64,000 nt of DNA from an uncultured Clostridia bacterium (GTDB lineage Bacteria; Bacillota; Clostridia; Oscillospirales; Acutalibacteraceae): the NCBI GenBank assembly GCA_937907605.1, contig CALCYI010000057.1, forward strand, positions 19,168-83,167. The letters run 5' to 3'. Each line of letters begins with the position of its first letter. The first letter of the stretch is position 1. This document shows positions 44,169-53,053 of this stretch, one piece after another. The notes below the pieces were generated by a model. The model saw nothing but the letters and a program-made list of their open reading frames with translations. It was not told where the DNA came from and made no database searches. The position numbers were made by a program, and so were the translations under genes.

Positions 44169-44422
44169 TCATTTTTGAGCTTTAAATACTTTTCTTTTGT
44201 TGCATTACCGCCTCGTATATGCCTTTCTGCCTTGTTCCTCTGTAAAACAGCCTCAACCTTGGACGCGAGCGAGGGGGAAATAATACTTAGCCTTTTTGTA
44301 ACGTCGATATGTACGGTGGATTTGCTTATTCCGAAAAGTTCAGCCGTCTGTCTTACCGTTTCGCCTGTATTAACTATGTGCTCGCCGAGCCTTATACATC
44401 TGTTATAATTATACGGTTTCAT
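44165..44422 (-). CDS. spoIIID: Sporulation transcriptional regulator SpoIIID
   Basis: 85 residues, typical. Helix-turn-helix TVRQTAELFGISKSTVHIDV with YNRCIRLGEHIV upstream and a basic tail HIRGGNATKEKYLK. SpoIIID tunes mother-cell sigma-E genes and helps sigma-K expression during sporulation. RBS AAAGGAG. A sigma-E-like promoter lies just upstream. Confidence 0.97.
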   Translation of the reverse strand: MKPYNYNRCIRLGEHIVNTGETVRQTAELFGISKSTVHIDVTKRLSIISPSLASKVEAVLQRNKAERHIRGGNATKEKYLKLKND

Positions 44423-44442
44423 ATTAATTACTCCTTTTGTAA

Positions 44443-44471
44443 TTAATATGAACGCCGTAGCTTTAGTATTA
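44443..44471 (-). promoter_or_regulatory. Sigma-E-like promoter of spoIIID
   Basis: Minus-strand TAATACT (44471-44465), 14-base spacer, CATATTAA (44450-44443), close to the sigma-E pattern of an ATA-type -35 and a CATA-type -10. It fits mother-cell expression known for spoIIID. Confidence 0.5.
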
Positions 44472-44506
44472 CAAAATAAGCGGCAGTACGTATACGGTAC
44501 CGCCGC
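44471..44506 (-). terminator. Terminator of the prs/membrane-protein transcript
   Basis: Minus-strand stem GCGGCGGTAC/GTACTGCCGC (44506-44497 with 44489-44480, one G-T), 7-base loop, then TTATTTTGT. The tail overlaps the spoIIID -35. Confidence 0.8.
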
Positions 44507-44512
44507 ATAAAA

Positions 44513-45031
44513 TTAATTATCCGTATCCTCGTTATCGTCAGCCGTAGCAGCCTCTGCAAACTGCCTTAGAATGTCGGCTGGCTTTTTAAGATTGAAGTTT
44601 TCAACTTTTGTAAAGACATAGGTTTCGGAGTCCTCCGGCTCAGTACCGTTTGAGGATACAAGCGTAAGCTTAAGCCTGTCGCCGTTAATTTTGAATTTGT
44701 ATTCAACGTACTGATTAGTCTGATAATCGCTGAGCGTGAGAGTATTGCCCTTGATGTGATAATTCCTCGTTATAGGATAATTACTTATATAGTAATCGTA
44801 GCTGTTATCATCGAAGAATTCATAACCCGTTATGCCCTCCTCGTCCTGCCATTTTCCTACTATTTGGTCAGAATCGGGAGTGAATATGTCGTTAAAGGTC
44901 TGACCTACGTTCTCGTGATTTACTATGCTGTAAATACCGAGCGGCAGCACTAAAACGATTACGAGGGTAATAACTACCGTAATTATTATAGTTTGGACCT
45001 TTGATAAGTTTTTAAAGCTGAGCTTTTTCAT
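44513..45031 (-). CDS. Membrane-anchored lipocalin-like protein (DUF5640-type)
   Basis: 172 residues. One N-terminal helix (IIITVVITLVIVLVLPLGIY, about 15-34), then an exported domain with IVGKWQDEEGITGYEFFDD and strands that resemble small lipocalin-like DUF5640 domains; acidic end. It starts right after the prs stop (co-transcribed). Function unknown. Confidence 0.65.
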   Translation of the reverse strand: MKKLSFKNLSKVQTIIITVVITLVIVLVLPLGIYSIVNHENVGQTFNDIFTPDSDQIVGKWQDEEGITGYEFFDDNSYDYYISNYPITRNYHIKGNTLTLSDYQTNQYVEYKFKINGDRLKLTLVSSNGTEPEDSETYVFTKVENFNLKKPADILRQFAEAATADDNEDTDN

Positions 45032-45032
45032 T

Positions 45033-46208
45033 TTATTTCAATCCTTTTTTTACAAGTAATGAGTTAATCTTATCTGAGGAGTCGAGAAGAGTTGATACAG
45101 ACAAATCATGATTAATCGTATCAATAAAATATGCAAGGTACTTGGAAAGCTCAACGCTCTCGTACCATTCGCGCTTAAGAAGCTCGGGGGACTGATAAAT
45201 GCCGTTTGTGGTGAATACCTTTGTAAATATACCGTTCTTATAAGCCTCATCAAAGGCTTCAAGACCGTTGCAGAAAAGACCGAACGCACAGCATACGATA
45301 ATTCTCCTTGCGCCGAGCTCCTTGAGCTTTCTTGCAACATCAAGCATTGAATCGCCCGACGAAATCATATCGTCAACAATAATAATATCCTTGCCTTCAA
45401 CGCTTTCGCCGAGGTATTGGTGAGCAACTATCGGATTGCGTCCGTTTACTACTCTTGTATAGTCGCGGCGTTTGTAGAACATACCGAGGTTAACGCCAAG
45501 CTGAGTCGCAAGATATATTGCACGGTGCATTGCACCCTCGTCAGGGGATATTATAAGAAGATGGTCAGGGTCAACCTGAAGGTCGTCGATTGAAGTAACG
45601 ATTGCCTTAATCTGCTGATATGCGGGCATTACGTTTTCGAAGGACCTGTGAGGGATAGCGTTCTGAACCCTTTTATCGTGTGCGTCAATTGTTATAATAT
45701 TCTCTACGCCGAGATTTGTCAACTCCTGAAGTGCCATTGCGCAGTCGAGCGACTCACGCGAGGAGCGCTTATGCTGCCTTCCCTCATAGAGCATGGGCAT
45801 AATAACGTTGATTCTTTTCGCCTTGCTTGAAGCGGCGGAGATAACTCTCTTAAGGTCTGCAAAATGGTCGTCTGGCGACTTAGGAACCTTCATACCGTAC
45901 ATGTTATATGTAACGGAATAGTTAAAACAGTCCGCAACTATATATAAATCATAGCCTCTTATTGTATCATTAATTACAACCTTGCCTTCACCAGAACCAA
46001 AACGTACAACGGAGTTATCTATCATATACGTGTCGCGCTGGTATCCGTAAAAGGCTATGGTGTTTTTGTGCTCCTCAGCCTGTTCCATACGCCATTTTAC
46101 AATGTAGTTGTCAATCTTAGCGGCAAGCTCCTCACAGCCGGGTATCGCGATTATACCGAGCGGTCCGTAAGGAATTGTCTGTACTTCCTGAGCAGTAATT
46201 CTGGGCAT
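45033..46208 (-). CDS. prs: Ribose-phosphate pyrophosphokinase (long form)
   Basis: 391 residues, longer than the usual 310-320. The N-terminal phosphate-binding part is altered (GYDLYIVADCFNYSVTYNMYG where classical enzymes have a QS-type motif); later SSRESLDCAMALQEL, ITIDAHDKRVQNAIP, the flexible loop FYKRRDYTRVV, and the PRPP motif DIIIVDDMISSGDS are intact. It makes PRPP from ribose-5-phosphate and ATP. This long form appears in some Clostridia. It is probably co-transcribed with yfhO upstream (43-base gap). Confidence 0.9.
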   Translation of the reverse strand: MPRITAQEVQTIPYGPLGIIAIPGCEELAAKIDNYIVKWRMEQAEEHKNTIAFYGYQRDTYMIDNSVVRFGSGEGKVVINDTIRGYDLYIVADCFNYSVTYNMYGMKVPKSPDDHFADLKRVISAASSKAKRINVIMPMLYEGRQHKRSSRESLDCAMALQELTNLGVENIITIDAHDKRVQNAIPHRSFENVMPAYQQIKAIVTSIDDLQVDPDHLLIISPDEGAMHRAIYLATQLGVNLGMFYKRRDYTRVVNGRNPIVAHQYLGESVEGKDIIIVDDMISSGDSMLDVARKLKELGARRIIVCCAFGLFCNGLEAFDEAYKNGIFTKVFTTNGIYQSPELLKREWYESVELSKYLAYFIDTINHDLSVSTLLDSSDKINSLLVKKGLK

Positions 46209-46251
46209 TTTTTCTCTCCTCTCACTTCTGGGGTTTATTGCTTTTATATTC

Positions 46252-49200
46252 CTAATCAGATAAATCTGAATTCAGACTGTTTGTTTCGGCTTTTTTATTC
46301 CTGCCGAGCTTTTTGTATATCAGATACAACAGCAGACCGAGCCAGGTGGCTGTGCTTATCATAATTCCGTATTTAAGTCCCTTAGGTGAATATTTGATTT
46401 TAACGCTGTGCTCGCCTTCGGTTATTAAGCAGGAGAGCTGAGCGTTACCCGTTATTACGTTTTCCTGCTTTTCGCCGTCGATATAGATTGACCAGCCGTC
46501 GTCGTAAGGAATTGAGGTATAAAGATATCCTTCGTACCCGGCGTTAAGCGTACCCTCAAAGGAGGTCTGGTTCCATTTTTCGATTTTAAGCGAGCCCTCG
46601 GAGAGCATTTCATACGCAGAAATAAGCTTGTCCCTGTCGATATTGTAAGCGTAGATTTCAAAGTATGAGCTTTCCTCCTCGCTTGAACCGCATTCAAGCG
46701 ATACCGTTACAGTCTCACCCTTATTATGCTTGCCAAGGTCGAGTATATAAGGCTCGTTGATATTCTGATATTTGGTATCCGCTTCCTCCTCGTCGTCCTC
46801 ACTGTACCAGCTATAATTAACGTTTTCAATTTCGGGTGAGGTGATGTAAACATAAAGGTTACTGTCGTTTACCGTTTCAATATCTATATCAATCGTGCTT
46901 GAAGTATTATCAGGATCGTCTTTTATATAGAAATACGTGCCCTCGGAGGTTACGTCGTCAATGTCAACGCTCACTCCCTCGGTCGACAGATATTTTACCG
47001 GAACGAATATATCCTCAATCCCCGTCGCATATGTGATAAATTCACTCTGTACTTCAAACGGGTTACCCTCTTCAACCTCCCAGTCGCTGAGATTAATGCC
47101 CGTCTCAAAAGCAATAGGCAGGAAATAGTCGTTTTTAAATACCTCGGTTTTATCGTCCGACGTAGTATAAACAGGCGTGTAAAAATCAAGCGAAGGCTCA
47201 ATACTGTCCTCGGTTTTCATAATGTATTTAAGGCAGTACATCATGTTGTAAACGGGTGTCTGGGTGTTATAGGTGTAGGAATTAATCCTGTTGCCGAACA
47301 TACCCATGGAATACTGCGTCTGCGAATAATCCCTGTATGCCATGGACGAGAAGGTGCTCATACCCCTATATCCGTAAAGGCAGGGGTCCATTCTTGTATC
47401 AAGATAGCTGAGCTCAGTACGGTAAAAGCTTTCATCGTCCTTGTAGGTCTTTTCAATAGCCTCGGTATACGTGTCGTAGTTATTTACGTAGTCCTTGCCG
47501 TTCTGAGTGAAAAGGTATGAATTTGAATCGGCGACTATTAACTCACAAAAGGCTATTGCAAATACAGTAACGCCGAGTACAAACTTAGTAAGGTTCTCTT
47601 TTTTAATTAGAAGCAGTACAACGGTCCATACGAGAACAAGAGCAATATTTATATAAATTACAAACTCGCTCATCTTGTTTGTCTGGTACTTCTGAAGTAT
47701 CAAAATAATAAGAAGCCACACCATGCCCGAAAAGGCAATGTCCCTGTATTCAATATCCTTAAGGTGCATTAATGACCTGAAAGCGATTACAAGAATGATA
47801 AAGGAATAAATATAACTGAACCTGTAAGGTAAGTCATTAGGGAAGTGGAACGCGTGCCAGATAAAGTTAGCGCAGTTGTTATCAAAGCTGAATACAAGTA
47901 GCGCTACAAGCAGCAGATAAATAACCTTTTCCTTAATCGAAATCTTCTTGTTAGCAACATAGAGCGGGAGCAGTAGCATGCTGAGTATTCCGCAGTAAAT
48001 GTTCGGAAGCACATCATCGCCCGAGGAACGAATAGTAGTCTCAAGCGCCGCGAGATGCGACGATATGAGATTAAGCAAATCGAAATAGCTTTCAAAAGTA
48101 GTCGGGAAAGAATCGGTAGTTGCCGAGGTTGACTGAAGAATAAAATATACGGGTATTAAAACGGCTGCACAGAGCGCTCCGCACAGAAGGGAAGCGCCTG
48201 CAAATGTAAGCCCGCGGTTTATGAAAAGATTGTTGAGTATTCCTTTAACTGAATACTTTTTATTAATTTCAATATCCTTATGAACCTTGTCCGAAGGATT
48301 CTTTGTCATAAAGAAATAGGCAAGGAAATAGAATATTGAGAAAAGGCAGACCATATATGCCATATAGTAGCTTGCCCAGAAAAGCACCGTAAGCCCTGCG
48401 ATATAGCAAAACGGCTTGTTGTAATTAATGATTCTTTCAATTCCTAACAGGATAATCGGAAGCAGAATCATTCCGTCAATCCACATAATGTTCCAGTAAT
48501 ACGCAAGGAAGTATGCGCAAAACGCGTAGAACACGCCGAAGGAGGCGGATACGAAGGAATGTCTTTTCTGACTTTCTTTAAGGTAGAAAGTGAAGCTTGC
48601 GGCAGCTAATATGCCTTTTACTGCAACAAGCGTAGTTATCGCATAGGGCATATCCTTCCGATCAAACAGGAAAATGATAGCCGAGAGCGGACTTGAAAGA
48701 TAATTAAAATAATTACCGAGGAAGGAGGAGCCGCCGCCCGATACCCATGAATAAATAAAGCTCTGGCGGTTTATAACCCTGTCGTAAAGCTCACAGAAAA
48801 GGGGACCGTACTGGTGGTATAAATCCATTCTAAGTACAGTTGTATCACCAAACGGGAAAAGCCTGAAAATGAAGAATACAAAAGCAAGTCCGCCCGTAGC
48901 AAGCAGCATTGAAGCAAAAATAAAGCGATTGTTGAAGAAGAGCTTATATAATCTACCGTTCTTATTGTTTTCCGCTTTCCCTCTGCTGTCGAATACAAGA
49001 AGCCTGTCAAAATAGTAATTGAAGAAAAGTAGAATTACAAAAAGCAAGAAGTAGACGAGAGCGTAGCTTCGTTTTAGAACATCAACGAAAACAAATGAGG
49101 CTATTTTATAAAAGCCGAAATCAACGGCACATCTGAAAACATAGAAAATAATCTGCTTTGATAAAGAGTTTTTTGCATTATGGTTGAATACATATTTCCT

Positions 49201-49404
49201 CTCAAGCAGGAACAGAACTACCGTACAGATTACTGCGCTGCTTCCGGACGCTACGGGCGCGGATAAGGAAATGAAAAGCTTTAAACCCTGTTTTAAAAAC
49301 AAAAACAACAATGAAACCGCAAAGAAGCATACGCCCCAGTTTACAGTTTCACCGTTGAATATTTTGTTAGCAAAAAGCTTTTGTTTATTTAACGTTATAT
49401 CCAT
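46252..49404 (-). CDS. GtrA-like/YfhO-type large membrane protein
   Basis: 1050 residues. The N-terminal ~150 residues have four helices and a GtrA-like motif (LLERKYVFNHNAK; FNYYFDRLLVFD). A YfhO (PF09586-type) membrane domain follows, with FGDTTVLRMDLYHQYGP, SWVSGGGSSFLGNYFNYLSSP and WIDGMILLPIILLG and about 12 more helices, then a long exported beta-rich part (DGWSIYIDGEKQ) and a last helix near 1015. YfhO proteins help glycosylate lipoteichoic acid; GtrA proteins flip lipid-linked sugars. A combined flip-and-transfer role is inferred. Confidence 0.82.
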   Translation of the reverse strand: MDITLNKQKLFANKIFNGETVNWGVCFFAVSLLFLFLKQGLKLFISLSAPVASGSSAVICTVVLFLLERKYVFNHNAKNSLSKQIIFYVFRCAVDFGFYKIASFVFVDVLKRSYALVYFLLFVILLFFNYYFDRLLVFDSRGKAENNKNGRLYKLFFNNRFIFASMLLATGGLAFVFFIFRLFPFGDTTVLRMDLYHQYGPLFCELYDRVINRQSFIYSWVSGGGSSFLGNYFNYLSSPLSAIIFLFDRKDMPYAITTLVAVKGILAAASFTFYLKESQKRHSFVSASFGVFYAFCAYFLAYYWNIMWIDGMILLPIILLGIERIINYNKPFCYIAGLTVLFWASYYMAYMVCLFSIFYFLAYFFMTKNPSDKVHKDIEINKKYSVKGILNNLFINRGLTFAGASLLCGALCAAVLIPVYFILQSTSATTDSFPTTFESYFDLLNLISSHLAALETTIRSSGDDVLPNIYCGILSMLLLPLYVANKKISIKEKVIYLLLVALLVFSFDNNCANFIWHAFHFPNDLPYRFSYIYSFIILVIAFRSLMHLKDIEYRDIAFSGMVWLLIILILQKYQTNKMSEFVIYINIALVLVWTVVLLLIKKENLTKFVLGVTVFAIAFCELIVADSNSYLFTQNGKDYVNNYDTYTEAIEKTYKDDESFYRTELSYLDTRMDPCLYGYRGMSTFSSMAYRDYSQTQYSMGMFGNRINSYTYNTQTPVYNMMYCLKYIMKTEDSIEPSLDFYTPVYTTSDDKTEVFKNDYFLPIAFETGINLSDWEVEEGNPFEVQSEFITYATGIEDIFVPVKYLSTEGVSVDIDDVTSEGTYFYIKDDPDNTSSTIDIDIETVNDSNLYVYITSPEIENVNYSWYSEDDEEEADTKYQNINEPYILDLGKHNKGETVTVSLECGSSEEESSYFEIYAYNIDRDKLISAYEMLSEGSLKIEKWNQTSFEGTLNAGYEGYLYTSIPYDDGWSIYIDGEKQENVITGNAQLSCLITEGEHSVKIKYSPKGLKYGIMISTATWLGLLLYLIYKKLGRNKKAETNSLNSDLSD

Positions 49405-49434
49405 ATACGCCCTCGGACTCCTTAAGTATTAAAT

Positions 49435-49463
49435 ATATTAACACAGACTTTATAATAGTTCAA
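49435..49463 (-). promoter_or_regulatory. Promoter of the YfhO-type gene
   Basis: Minus-strand TTGAAC (49463-49458), 17-base spacer, TAATAT (49440-49435), about 30 bases before the start. Confidence 0.65.
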
Positions 49464-49490
49464 TCAAAGTTAAGGAATTTTAACCTCTTT

Positions 49491-49520
49491 GTAATAATTT
49501 GCAAACGGCGGGCATATTAT
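49491..49520 (+). promoter_or_regulatory. Sigma-E-like promoter of the spoIIIA operon
   Basis: GTAATAA (49491-49497), 15-base spacer, CATATTAT (49513-49520). Resembles the spoIIID promoter element at 44443-44471 and fits the known sigma-E control of spoIIIA. Confidence 0.5.
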
Positions 49521-49538
49521 TCGTTGAGGTGGGATATT

Positions 49539-50519
49539 TTGGAAAAGCTTATAAGCCTTTTTGACTATCTCGGAAGTGAGCTTACGGGAGTACTTAATAT
49601 GCTTGATTCGTCGGTGCTCTATAAGATTAATGAAATCAGAATTAAGCGCAATTCATATCTTTCACTGACAATAGGTAATAAGCTGTACTTTCTTGATTAT
49701 AACGGGGATTTATATGATTTTCCTTCAAAGCATTGTATTAGGGTCTCTCAAGAGGAGCTTGACGAAATCTTTATAAAAATGTGCGATTATTCGCTCCATC
49801 TTCATCTTGATACGATTAAAAAAGGCTATCTTACGCTTAAGGAAGGCGTAAGAGTCGGAATAGCGGGACGGGCTGTTTATGACGGCGAAAGTATAATTTC
49901 TGTTGATGACATACAGTCGCTCAATATCAGAATACCGAGAGGCGCAAAGGGCTTTGCAGACAAGCTTCTTAACGGTATTTACCTTAACGGCGCTTCAAGT
50001 ATTATTGTTGCAGGCGCTCCCTCAAGCGGTAAAACGACTCTTTTAAGAGACCTTGCAAGAGGACTGAGCGATTATTCATTAAGGGAAATATATCGCTGCA
50101 GCGTTATTGACGAGCGTGGCGAATTTGTAATTAACGGTGATGAAACGCTTTCCAATTGCGATGTTCTAAGCGGTTATAAAAAGGAACAGGGCATTGAGCT
50201 TGCTGTCAGGAGCCTTTCTCCTGAAATAATTATCTGTGATGAAATTTCAACGGAAGCTGAGCTTAATAAAATACTTTTCGGATTTTCCTCAGGCTGTGCC
50301 TTTGCTCTTTCGGTACACGCGGGGGATTACAATGAGCTTATTAATAAACGGATTATTAGACTTCTCCTTGAAACAGGTGAGTTTGAATATGTCGTACTTT
50401 TATCAAAGTCTGGCTATAACTACAAAATCATTGAAACCGGTGAGCTTTTAGGTGAAATATATAGGAATATTAATGCTGATAGCCTCAACCTCCTTGGCGG
50501 GTTTAATCAGGTCCTCTGA
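49539..50519 (+). CDS. spoIIIAA: Stage III sporulation protein AA (ATPase)
   Basis: 326 residues from TTG 49539; an earlier in-frame TTG (49524) lies over the GAGGTG ribosome-binding site. Type II/IV secretion-type ATPase: Walker A GAPSSGKTT near 161, Walker B VIDERGE. It is the cytoplasmic motor of the SpoIIIA-SpoIIQ channel that links mother cell and forespore. The first gene of a complete AA-AH operon. Confidence 0.96.
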   Translation: MEKLISLFDYLGSELTGVLNMLDSSVLYKINEIRIKRNSYLSLTIGNKLYFLDYNGDLYDFPSKHCIRVSQEELDEIFIKMCDYSLHLHLDTIKKGYLTLKEGVRVGIAGRAVYDGESIISVDDIQSLNIRIPRGAKGFADKLLNGIYLNGASSIIVAGAPSSGKTTLLRDLARGLSDYSLREIYRCSVIDERGEFVINGDETLSNCDVLSGYKKEQGIELAVRSLSPEIIICDEISTEAELNKILFGFSSGCAFALSVHAGDYNELINKRIIRLLLETGEFEYVVLLSKSGYNYKIIETGELLGEIYRNINADSLNLLGGFNQVL

Positions 50520-50904
50520 AATGAAAAGGAGAATTACAATCTGTGATGAACTGATAATGCTTTGCGATATGCTTTCGCTTGATATCAAATATAAAAAGTG
50601 TACGGTTTATGAAACACTTGATAAATGCGCTTTATCGAGCCTTAGCTTTATTAACTCCGAATTTGTAAAAAGAGAAAGAGCCGTTATATCACCGCTGAGC
50701 AGAGAGGAAAACGAAGCGCTTTCAAGGCTGCTTTTTTCGCTTGGAAAAAGTGATGCAAAATCGCAGCTATCAATGCTTGAAAGCTTTAAGGAATACATAA
50801 AAATCAGCAGGGAAAAGTACAGTAATTATTACAGCAGAAACTCAAAAATATGTATCAGCTTCGGAGTGTTTTCGGGGCTTGTTACGGCTGTTATTCTGTT
50901 GTAG
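50452..50904 (+). CDS. spoIIIAB: Stage III sporulation protein AB
   Basis: 150 residues. GTG at 50452 gives the family-like N-terminal helix (MKYIGILMLIASTSLAG) and overlaps spoIIIAA by 68 bases; ATG 50473 with AGGA before it is an alternative. A C-terminal hydrophobic stretch (ISFGVFSGLVTAVILL) also matches. Resembles GspF-type platform proteins of the sporulation channel. Confidence 0.88.
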   Translation: MKYIGILMLIASTSLAGLIRSSEMKRRITICDELIMLCDMLSLDIKYKKCTVYETLDKCALSSLSFINSEFVKRERAVISPLSREENEALSRLLFSLGKSDAKSQLSMLESFKEYIKISREKYSNYYSRNSKICISFGVFSGLVTAVILL

Positions 50905-50917
50905 TCGGGAGAGTAAA

Positions 50918-51112
50918 ATGGACATAAATTTTATCTTTAAAATCGCTGCAATCGGTATAATCGTTGCGGTTTTGAATACACTGCTAATACGCTCGGGAAG
51001 GGACGACCAGGCGATGCTAACAACTCTCGCGGGCGTTATTGTCGTACTCGCTATGCTGATACCGCAGATAAGCGAGCTTTTCAGGTCGGTCAGAGAGCTA
51101 TTTAATCTATGA
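50918..51112 (+). CDS. spoIIIAC: Stage III sporulation protein AC
   Basis: 64 residues, two membrane helices (FIFKIAAIGIIVAVLNTLL and MLTTLAGVIVVLAMLI) separated by RSGRDDQA, as in SpoIIIAC. Part of the mother-cell membrane channel. RBS GGGAG. Overlaps spoIIIAD by 4 bases. Confidence 0.93.
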   Translation: MDINFIFKIAAIGIIVAVLNTLLIRSGRDDQAMLTTLAGVIVVLAMLIPQISELFRSVRELFNL

Positions 51113-51489
51113 TAAAGCTTGCGGGTTTATCGCTGTGCTGTGTGTTCTTAGCAGTGATTTTAAGAGAAAAAAACAGAGCATTTGCGCTTGCGGTTTCTGT
51201 TTTTGGAGTGTGCCTGATCTTTTACAGTACCTTAAGCGAGCTAAGGTCAGTTATATCCGAGCTAAACGGCATAACAAACGATATTTCGTCAGCCGCATCG
51301 TACTTTAGATTAATGCTGAAGGTGCTCGGAATAACGCTGATGACTCAGCTGATTTCCGATATATGCAGGGATAACGGCGAAAATGCGCTTGCCTCGGTTA
51401 CCGAAATATCAGCAAAGCTTATTGTCGTAGTTTTAGTATTACCTCTTTTTGAGGCGGTTATAAGTATAGTCGGCGGTATTATAAAATGA
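51109..51489 (+). CDS. spoIIIAD: Stage III sporulation protein AD
   Basis: 126 residues with four hydrophobic segments; LMLKVLGITLMTQLISDICRDNGENALA is the family signature region. It overlaps both neighbours by 4 bases, so it is coupled. Confidence 0.93.
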   Translation: MIKLAGLSLCCVFLAVILREKNRAFALAVSVFGVCLIFYSTLSELRSVISELNGITNDISSAASYFRLMLKVLGITLMTQLISDICRDNGENALASVTEISAKLIVVVLVLPLFEAVISIVGGIIK

Positions 51490-52604
51490 AGAGATTTGTA
51501 ATTGTTTTATTGGTTTTGCTTATGCTTCCTCTCACCGCTTTGGGAGCTGAGGAGGAGTATGAAAAACAGCTTGAGAGCTATGATTTCTCCTTCTTTGAGG
51601 ATACGCTTGGAAACGAGGTGTATTCAATGCTTGAGGAGCTCGGAATAAATGAATTTGACTATGAAAAGCTATATTCTCTTTCGCTTTCGGATATATTAAG
51701 ACTTCTCGGCACAATACTAAAAAACAGTATAAAAGCGCCCGCCGAGGGAATAGTGACTGTACTAATATTCATAATCCTGTCTTCGTTTTTTCAGAGCATA
51801 AAAAGCGACCGTTCGGATATGAACGAGGTTTATTCTACTGTGTCAGCGCTCGTCATTTCCGCTCTGCTTGTCGTGAAGCTTAGTAAATGTATATCGCTCG
51901 CAGGAGCGAGTATCGGTATTGCGTCTAACTTTATATATGCTTTTGTACCCGTATTCGGAGCACTTGTTGCAGCTTCGGGCGGAATTACCGCTTCTTTTTC
52001 AACAAACGCGCTTTTATTAGCATTATCCCAGGGGCTGTCTTTTATCCAGTCAAATTTTTTCTTTCCGTTGATTAACTGCTTCCTTGCAATAGGAATATGC
52101 AGCGGAATAAAGGCTGAGCTTAATCTGCACAGGCTTATTGATACCTTTAAACGAATTATTACAGGCGCGCTTTCCGTAACCTCGGGAATATTCATTTCAG
52201 TATTGTCGCTCAAGACGAGCGTTTCCGCTCGGGCGGACATGCTCGGAATAAGGGGTGCGCGGTTTGTGATTTCATCAGTTGTACCCGTTGTTGGAAATGC
52301 AATCAGTGAAGGCTTAATTTCAATTCAAAGCTATTCCGCGCTGATAAAATCAAGCGTAGGAATTGTGGGTATTATTGCGGTTGCGCTCGTTTTTGCACCG
52401 TCGGTAATTCTTGTAGCTGTATGGAGAGGGGTAATAACGCTCTCTCTTCTTGCCGCAGATGTATTCGATGATAAGAGCGTTCGGCTTACGCTTAAAGCGT
52501 TCAGCGACGCGCTCCTGCTTATTAATGTAGTTCTTGTAATCTCTATGTTGACAACCGTTATTTCAATCGGTATTCTTGTCGCAGCGGATACGGGAGGCGC
52601 ATAA
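51486..52604 (+). CDS. spoIIIAE: Stage III sporulation protein AE
   Basis: 372 residues. An N-terminal signal-like helix (VIVLLVLLMLPLTALGA), then multiple helices in the family order including FIYAFVPVFGALVAASG and ISVLSLKTSVSARADMLG. Core membrane component of the SpoIIIA complex. Its stop overlaps the spoIIIAF start by 1 base. Confidence 0.95.
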   Translation: MKRFVIVLLVLLMLPLTALGAEEEYEKQLESYDFSFFEDTLGNEVYSMLEELGINEFDYEKLYSLSLSDILRLLGTILKNSIKAPAEGIVTVLIFIILSSFFQSIKSDRSDMNEVYSTVSALVISALLVVKLSKCISLAGASIGIASNFIYAFVPVFGALVAASGGITASFSTNALLLALSQGLSFIQSNFFFPLINCFLAIGICSGIKAELNLHRLIDTFKRIITGALSVTSGIFISVLSLKTSVSARADMLGIRGARFVISSVVPVVGNAISEGLISIQSYSALIKSSVGIVGIIAVALVFAPSVILVAVWRGVITLSLLAADVFDDKSVRLTLKAFSDALLLINVVLVISMLTTVISIGILVAADTGGA

Positions 52605-53053
52605 TGGAATTTTTAAAGGAATGGAGCTTTTGCGTCTGTTTATCTCTGATATGCGCTGTGATTCTCTCGCTTTTCACCCCTGAGGGAAGAATGAAAAGCT
52701 TTTATAAAATGCTAATCTCTGTATTTGTGTTTGTTTCATTTCTATATCCGTTTAAGGATGTTAAGAGTTTCGATTTTAACTTTGACAGCCTTAAAGATAA
52801 CGTATCATTAAGCGAAAACATAAACACGTCATATGAAAATATGATTAATAAAAAAATCAGTGATGTACTATCCGAAAACGGTATTAAATCAGCTTCTGTA
52901 TCAAGCGATATTAGCGTTAATGCTGAAACCTCCGAGATTGAAATAGTAAGAGTATCCATAGCTGTAAGCGACGAATATGATAAGGAAAAAGTTAAAAATA
53001 TTGTTTTTGAAAAGCTCGGGATAATAGCGGAGGTGAGGGGGCTTGGAGAATAA
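52604..53053 (+). CDS. spoIIIAF: Stage III sporulation protein AF
   Basis: 149 residues: two N-terminal helices (VCLSLICAVILSLF, MLISVFVFVSFLYPF), then a soluble domain with a ring-building-type fold (SDISVNAETSEIEIVRVSIAV). Ends 11 bases inside spoIIIAG. Confidence 0.9.
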   Translation: MEFLKEWSFCVCLSLICAVILSLFTPEGRMKSFYKMLISVFVFVSFLYPFKDVKSFDFNFDSLKDNVSLSENINTSYENMINKKISDVLSENGIKSASVSSDISVNAETSEIEIVRVSIAVSDEYDKEKVKNIVFEKLGIIAEVRGLGE

